Assembly (NCBI GenBank): GCA_037042915.1
Contig: CM073196.1
Span: forward strand, 3,100,001-3,164,000
DNA length: 64,000 nucleotides
Source of the DNA: Auricularia sp. M13
Taxonomy: Eukaryota; Basidiomycota; Agaricomycetes; Auriculariales; Auriculariaceae
Reading direction: 5' to 3'
Under the pieces are notes generated by a model that saw nothing but the letters and a program-made list of their open reading frames with translations, was not told the DNA's origin and searched no databases. Position 1 is the stretch's first letter, and every line of letters starts with the position of its first letter. A program made the position numbers and the translations under genes. Below, piece by piece: positions 58,289-64,000 of this stretch.

Positions 58289-59784
58289 TCAAGGATAAGG
58301 GAATGCTTGCGTGCAGTTCACAGGTGAGAGGAAATTTTCGAGGTTCTTCTGGAGCGCCTTGCGGAGGGAGCCCTTGGGGTTAGGGTATTGCTCGAGCGTC
58401 TTGTTGATGAAGGCATGGTAGACGGCGCAGTTCTGGGCGTGGGAATGGCTTAGCTCACATCATCTCACATCAATCAATATAGCGTCCAGACGTACCGTGT
58501 CGGCGAACTCATTCAGCGGCGCCGAATTCTCAACCCAGTGGAACGAGCCATCCGGGTTCTGGACGTTGGAACCGGGACGCACTTCAGGGTGCGCGCCGAT
58601 GAGAGTGCCGAGTTCAACGTTCAGGTCCTCGATGAAGAAGCCCCCGTCGCGGCGATGGAAACCGTCCGGGAACTTGTTCTCCTGGAGGAACCGGCGCGCC
58701 GTCTTCAGGTCAAGGTTCTTGTCGTTCTTGCGGCCGTCTACGAAGAACACGAGAGCAAACGCAGCCTCCGCGTAAGCAATCGGGAAGCGAGGAACCTCGA
58801 AGTAGAACGTGGGGTTGGTTGCGTTCGACTGAACGATACGCCTGTACCGAACTTCCGCGGCGGCAGTCTCGTTGAAGATGCCGCCACCGAATTCATGGCT
58901 GATGTTCGAAAACTGCGTTGTAGCGCACATCAGCTGTTGAGCCACAATCCACTACGCGGAGTGCACTTGCCTGCTGGAACAAGCCCTCGTTGAAGTCAAC
59001 ATTCGAACCGAAGTAAGCGTCCAGTCTCGTCATGCTCGCATCACCTGTCTAAAGTGTCAACTCCACCCGTCAATGGCCGGCGCCGCATTACCTTCGAAGG
59101 TGTTGTGAGTGCTGAGACCACCCGCGATGGCGGGCTTCGGTGGCTCTGGGCCCGTGAGGGGGGTGAGAGTGCCGATGCTCATCAGGTTCGTCAGATGGTT
59201 TCCGTTCACAAGCATGTTCGCGAAACTAGAGGTTCGTCAGCGTCACAGACACCTTAGCAAGCATCGGCGTACGTGACGAATGTAGCTAGGTTGTGACCCA
59301 TGTTGAAGCCTGCGTTAATTGATCAGCCTTGGCGCGTGTATGCTACGCCGGTCAACTCGCACCTTTCTCCGAGGCGGTGATGATCTGCTGTGGGGTGGCG
59401 ACTCCCGAACGAGGCAACCACTACGGAGCATAAGCGGCATGCGGGAACCATGCTGACAACTTACGCCGTGGTTTGCGAGTGTGTTCATGCCGGGGCAGGG
59501 ACCTAGAGCGCACGGTTAGCGATGAGAGAAACATGTAGACTAGTGTGCGCACCTCTCGCATCGCCCGGCCTGGGAGCAATGTACGGGTGGTCCTTGTCAA
59601 ACACCAAGCTTTGCCGGAGGTCCTTGATGGGAGGCGGCGGAGGGCTCGCGCCAGGGGTGGGGAAAGAACGGCCAAAAGCCTCGATCTCCTCGTCGGAACG
59701 TCCGGCGAGCGATTCATATGGCTTGATGCTCAGCGCGGTCGCCCCGATGGCGAAGAGACCGAGAGAAACGCTGGAAAGCAACAT
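58289..59784 (-). CDS. secreted heme-thiolate peroxidase / unspecific peroxygenase
   Basis: Extracellular peroxide-using heme enzyme that oxygenates or halogenates organic substrates (chloroperoxidase/UPO family). Exons, read downwards: 59784-59553, 59502-59465, 59420-59363, 59309-59273, 59225-59092, 59044-58971, 58912-58496, 58432-58289; 377 aa. A signal peptide is clear (MLLSSVSLGLFAIGATALS). The heme-ligand motif GPCPGMNTLANHG puts the proximal Cys at 80. EGD at 166-168 is the magnesium/heme-propionate site, and Arg233 with Glu240 (VPRFPIAYAEAAF) match the acid-base pair, with the same seven-residue spacing, as in Agrocybe aegerita UPO. This arrangement, with Glu and Arg, marks the long UPO group. 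Two C-terminal cysteines (NCAVYHAF, NCTQAF) may form the stabilising disulfide. Intron 6 begins GCAAGT. Confidence 0.95.
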
Positions 59785-59834
59785 GATCGAATGGAGAGAA
59801 CGGGGTGAGGGGCTGGCAGTGGAGAATGCGTCCT

Positions 59835-59842
59835 CTTTTATA
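59835..59842 (-). promoter_or_regulatory. TATA box of the peroxygenase gene
   Basis: A perfect minus-strand TATAAAAG lies about 50-58 bases before the start codon at 59784. Confidence 0.65.
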
Positions 59843-61483
59843 CGCTCGCCGCGCTTTCTTTGGCCCTGAGCGCCTGTCTCGTACCACAGATTTCATGGTT
59901 TCCTGTGACATGTGCGGCTCATAGATCAGGACTACATCAGTAAGCGAGACTCTCACATCGCAGCGCCCGTCGCAGTTTAGCGGGGCTGGCAGTTCCAGCA
60001 CCGTCATTCATCCTGCGGGCGTCCCGAGCTGTCCTTTGATCTGTTAGAGGCAATTTCACTGCACCCGGCCTGACGCCTCACTGACTTGGAGTGTTACAGT
60101 GTTAGAGAGAAGGAGAGCATCCACAAATGGCTCCTTCAAGAAGCCACCGAACTCTACGCAGGTACTGGGAATACAACTGGGGCAGGGGAGATGAAATATT
60201 CATATGCATCCGACGTCGGTCCGATCTGCCACCAACAGCGCATGCCGATATATCTGGCAGCGCCCGGGCTCGCTTAGGATTCATGGATTTGGGACGGGCA
60301 TATAAACGCGAGTTGATTGGTCGACGCTGCTGCGGTGAGGTGTGGACAGCGGAGGCAATGCCCTGTTAGACGGTCATGTCAACATCTCCATGGTGGCGCG
60401 CGCTCATCAGGTGTTGAAGGCCCATGAGGTCTCAGAGGACCATTGTAGACCTCTGTAGACGATGGCTACGCGAGTACACCAACCCCAGACGCCCTCGAAC
60501 GGGATGTGTCTGAGCGCATGTGGCTAGCCTCCCTTTCGCTAAGAAAAGGCTTTGATGGTTGTAAATAAGCGAACCCGGGAAAGGTCCTCTGCAGCTCGAT
60601 TGACGGCCACCAGATCGAAGGTCAATGGCGTTTCCCCGCGGATTTTGACTAGATGGTTTTGTTTTGAGGGTATCGATGGTACCATTCGGTATCCACCAAT
60701 AGAAAATCATTTCGAATCGGTCGTTGTGAAGCAATGCATAGAAGACTATCCTATACCTGCCAAGTGACTCCTCCGTGCTCAGTAATCGCGAAACTCGCGC
60801 CATATCGGTCCGGGATGCTAAAATCGAACCAAATTTCAAACTGAGCCAAAGGCTCCCAAACAATCACCCCTATGGCCGTGCGAAACCAGCGGCCAGCGGG
60901 TCGAACGATGTTTCAGGTGCAAGCTCCCTCCGAGCGCGGCGAGCATGGGACGGGAACTCCAATGCGGGAGGAGAAAAGGAAAGAACACGCCGATTCGCAA
61001 ACCCAGGCACGCCTGTCATCGCCGGCGCTCATGTCAACGCGCGCCGACATGAACTCTTGCAGCTGTTAGCAGGTGTCAGACCCTGTCCATCATAAGCGCG
61101 AATGCTGTTTACTGCGGCACATGTACATCGGGGATGCCATCGCGCCCCTAATTGCAACAGTGCCATGTCGGCTGCCCCGCAACATTGGCCTGCCAGTGTC
61201 GCGCCGCGCGCAGCGTAGTTGCCTATTCGGGAGTTCGCGTTCTCACTCCGGCCCACGGTCAGGATAATGATAGAGAGGCACAGCACACAGCATTGAAATG
61301 TCCGAGGAGTCCGGCTAGTGTAAATCCTACAACAACAGTACCGGTGATAAGCCCACTGAATAGCCGATGGCGACGCATCGACGTCACTCGATATAAGCAA
61401 CCCTCCCGCAACTCGTGTAAGCATAAAAATTGTCCTCAGAGTCTGGGTCGTACGGTCCGTCGCCGATCAACGACGTGGCGGGC
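59843..61483. other. intergenic, no gene seen
   Basis: About 1.6 kb between the peroxygenase promoter and the end of the GH5 gene. A + strand CATATAAACG lies near 60298-60307 but no gene downstream of it was recognised. Confidence 0.45.
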
Positions 61484-64000
61484 TCAGCCGCCGCTGTTGA
61501 ACGCAGTCTGCTGCTGTATGCCCTGCTGGAAGATGCTCTCGAGGGTGCTACCAGGGAACACACCGTAGCCATCGTCCGGACTGACGAGGGAGGTATTTCC
61601 GGTGTTCCCAATTTGCGTGAGCGGGCTTCGGGTGATGATCGGACTCGTCGACGACGACGGAAATACCTGCCCGTGCTGATACTGGCCAATCTGGCTCACG
61701 CGTCCCTGTAGGCCAGCTACGGAACAGCGATGTTAGACGCAGATGCGGCGAACGATCCGGGGCGCCTCGGGATGGACTCACCGCCAATGTACGCCGAGTA
61801 TGCGTCAGCTTGCTGCGTGTCATTGAAGCCAATAATTTTGACCACTGTATGCGGAGTCTCAGTCAGCGTGCAGATCCAATGCGTGCATAAAAGTGGGCTT
61901 CGCAGGTACCATTCGACAGGATGTCCGCGATCGTAACACTCGAGTGGTTGAATGGTACGAACTGCTGGGAGCTGTTCTGCGAGACGAGGCCAAAAGCAGT
62001 CAGCGCCGATGGTTTGCCAGCACTATTCGCGGTTTCGGCGACGACAATGAGCGCGTGAATCTTGGCCAGCTCGACAGGCGCACACACCTTGCCGCGGCCG
62101 CGCTGTTTGCCTGGATCCATGCGACGCCAGAGTCGATTGCTTGCGTAACAGGATCGACATCCGGCGCGTCGACGCCCATGTATTGATTCTGGTCAGGAAA
62201 CAGCTGGCTGCGGTTGACAACGTGAGTAATCATACAGCAACAACGCTCCCAGCGCGTAAACGTGAACGCACAACGTCGAGAAATCGATCTGCTTGATGGC
62301 ATTGATATCTTCCGAATCGACGCCCTGAGCGCCGTTGAACGCTGTGCCCTGGGAACTGGGCGACAGCTGTCTGCGCGTTTCTGCGAGGGAAGCGCGCGCA
62401 ATTAACATTGGGTTCCTCCATGCAGTCTGGGGAGAGGCGCCCGTACCAGGTGCAGCCCAGCGTCCACGGATAGTGCGCTTGACGGCGCCAGGACGAGGAT
62501 TAGCCTTAGCATCTGCTCGCCATTTCTTCAGCAGGGCGGTCCGCATGGCGAGAACCTTTGCAGGCGTCAACAAGGCACCAGTGCCGCGCTTCTTCAAGCC
62601 AGATCCCGACGCCGAGGGAGACGGCGAGGGTGCAGTAGGCGTCGCAAATAACTTCGGGCAGCCCACACACATAAAACCTCCCGAGCTGATTATCTCGGGC
62701 TCAGTAATCAGTAGCACCAGTGAAAACACGGCACGTACCCAGAGGCAACAAGATGGAACGGATCTGCCAGTGCGCATTGAAGAGAAAGAGGAACCGGTTA
62801 GTATTCGCGCGCTCCGGAAGCAGCGGGGGAGGTACACACCCAGCTGCTTGACGTGCTGGCTCTGCAAGAATGGAGCATGAGATCTGGAGCGCGCGGGTGC
62901 AGTTACGGCAGGTATATAGACGCACGATTCTAGACACCCAGCGCGTGATGTTTTGCGGATTGCACCCCGGCGTTGTGGGCTGCGTGGAAATGCAACGTGG
63001 GTCGTTTGCGATTTCCCAGGCGAAGACGGCGGGGCTGCTCGCATAGCGCTTCACCACGGCCGAGACGTAGTTTTCGAATATCGTGATTAACTGGAGGGTG
63101 TTATGCGGTTTAGCCCTTGCACGGGACCGCAATGCGATCAGGATCGGCAGGAACACGCACAGTTTCATTCGTAAAGAAGTGATCGTGTTCTCCGTCAGGT
63201 CCTATGAAGTTCCGAACATACGCATCCATCCCACCTGCGCACGTTCAGGAATGCATAGAAAAGAAAGCGCGGGGGATGCGGCGCACCATAGTTGTTGGAG
63301 AGGAAGCCAGAAGGGAAATCGAGCGTCGCCGACGCGGGGTTCTTGAGCGCGCTCCAGTTGTTCGTTAGCGTCAGATGTATCTTGAGGCCCAGCTTCTCTG
63401 CTTCCGCGATGACCTTGTCCAGGCGCTGGAGGCCGGTCGGGCCCTCGTTGATCGTCGCAGTGCCATTTGCCAGGAGCTAGGGTCGAGGACTATGAGCACG
63501 ATGGCCGCAGCGAACAAAAGAATTTACCTGGAAATAAGTGCCATTGTTCGGAGGGATTTCGGTTACGTCGTTGAACGCCCTGCATGGTGTCATTGTGTTC
63601 AGCGTCAAGTTGACTGCAGAGCGAAAGAGCGGACGCACCAGGTGCGGACGACCTTGAAGCCCTGGTCGCATATCGTCTTGAGCGTGGTCTTGATATCGTC
63701 ATCGCTGAGCTGGGCGAGCCAGTAGGCAGTCGTGGAAAAGTGGAAAAACTGTAGAGTGGGGGTTGACGTTGAGCACGGCGTGTGAGTGACAGGCAGCGAA
63801 GACGTACCGGTCTGGACGGGTGGCGGGGCGATCGCGGGATCAACTAAAGTGAGTATCCTGGGGCTCAGGACGGCGGCGGCACGAACTTTCCGCCCAGATG
63901 AAATTGGCCGTCCTTCACGGAGACAAAATTGTTATGTCTCTTGTCCAGCGGCGCCGCCACGGTGCGGGTGGGCTCTTGGGCGGCCCAGGCGCTGAGAGCG
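61484..64000 (-). CDS. GH5 mannanase-like protein, 5' end outside the window, probable pseudoenzyme
   Basis: Partial at its start. Exons, read downwards: 64000-63887, 63811-63808 (4 nt), 63748-63639, 63579-63528, 63476-63287, 63234-63161, 63090-62926, 62861-62840, 62763-62739, 62685-62447, 62380-62272, 62207-62088, 62022-61910, 61844-61782, 61716-61484; about 543 aa here. It follows the beta-mannanase plan: FVSVKDGQFHLGGKP, TAYWLAQLSDDDIK, GFKVVRTWAFNDV, LGLKIHLTLTNNWS, NYVSAVVKRYASSPAVFAWE. Where active GH5 enzymes have Asn-Glu (acid/base) it reads AWEIANDPRC, and the strand expected to carry the nucleophile reads LTAFGLVSQ, without Glu. A basic, likely unstructured insert (SGLKKRGTGAL to KRTIRGRW) and a Gln/Ser/Gly-rich C-terminus are extra. 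Confidence 0.9.

Noticed and set aside
59226-59272. Premature stop in the peroxygenase after TYADAC
   Set aside because: Using the GTACGC donor at 59272 removes it and gives the conserved FVTFANMLVNGNHLTNL.

Overview
This window looks like nuclear DNA of a basidiomycete fungus, most likely an Agaricomycete. It is GC-rich. Almost every gene is cut by many short introns, mostly 45-70 nt, usually with a CTRAC-like branch site near the acceptor. It carries families typical of mushrooms: a heme-thiolate peroxygenase, a PNGase A-like amidase, a DUF6534 membrane protein, a GH5 mannanase relative and a QDE-1-type RNA polymerase. All models below were spliced by hand, choosing junctions that keep frame and restore conserved protein motifs. 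I count about 165 introns.

Layout. 1-1646: no gene seen. 1647-10512: eIF2B-alpha (-), an unknown protein (+), a P-loop kinase (+), an RWD/GIR2 protein (+) and a transcription-type cyclin (+), with a tandem repeat at 6151-6546. 11087-11463: a small Cys-rich protein (+). 12312-20434: RNA-dependent RNA polymerase (+), a SET methyltransferase (-) and a short-chain dehydrogenase (+); the last two start 79 bp apart on opposite strands. 20512-26554: three GNAT acetyltransferase paralogues (-) with a DUF6534 membrane-protein gene (+) between copies 2 and 3. 26979-33175: a Pro-rich protein (-) and dipeptidyl peptidase III (+), diverging from one short promoter region. 33522-37571: PNGase A-like amidase (-) and a Pmp3-family membrane protein (-). 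39274-44729: a C2H2 zinc-finger protein, an arrestin-fold protein and fructose-1,6-bisphosphatase (all +). 44892-47910: a Nur1/Mug154-type nuclear rim protein (-) and a membrane coiled-coil protein (-). 48638-51983: an unresolved candidate membrane-protein locus. 53621-53986: a second small Cys-rich protein (+). 54067-57635: Rad3/XPD helicase (-). 58289-59784: secreted peroxygenase (-). 61484-64000: GH5 mannanase-like protein (-), cut by the window edge.

Most genes are core housekeeping: translation control (eIF2B-alpha, GIR2), transcription and repair (cyclin, Rad3 of TFIIH), gluconeogenesis (FBPase), peptide and glycoprotein turnover (DPP3, PNGase A) and RNA silencing (RdRp). The accessory part is the acetyltransferase cluster, the secreted oxidoreductase, the GH5 relative and the two Cys-rich proteins.

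The most unusual signals are at the splicing level. Seven well-supported GC-AG introns, and one tentative, are needed to join conserved coding sequence. One exon of only 2 nt (DPP3) and one of only 4 nt (GH5) are implied by conserved residues. The GH5 protein appears to lack both catalytic glutamates, and the Rad3 acidic tail sits one base out of frame.
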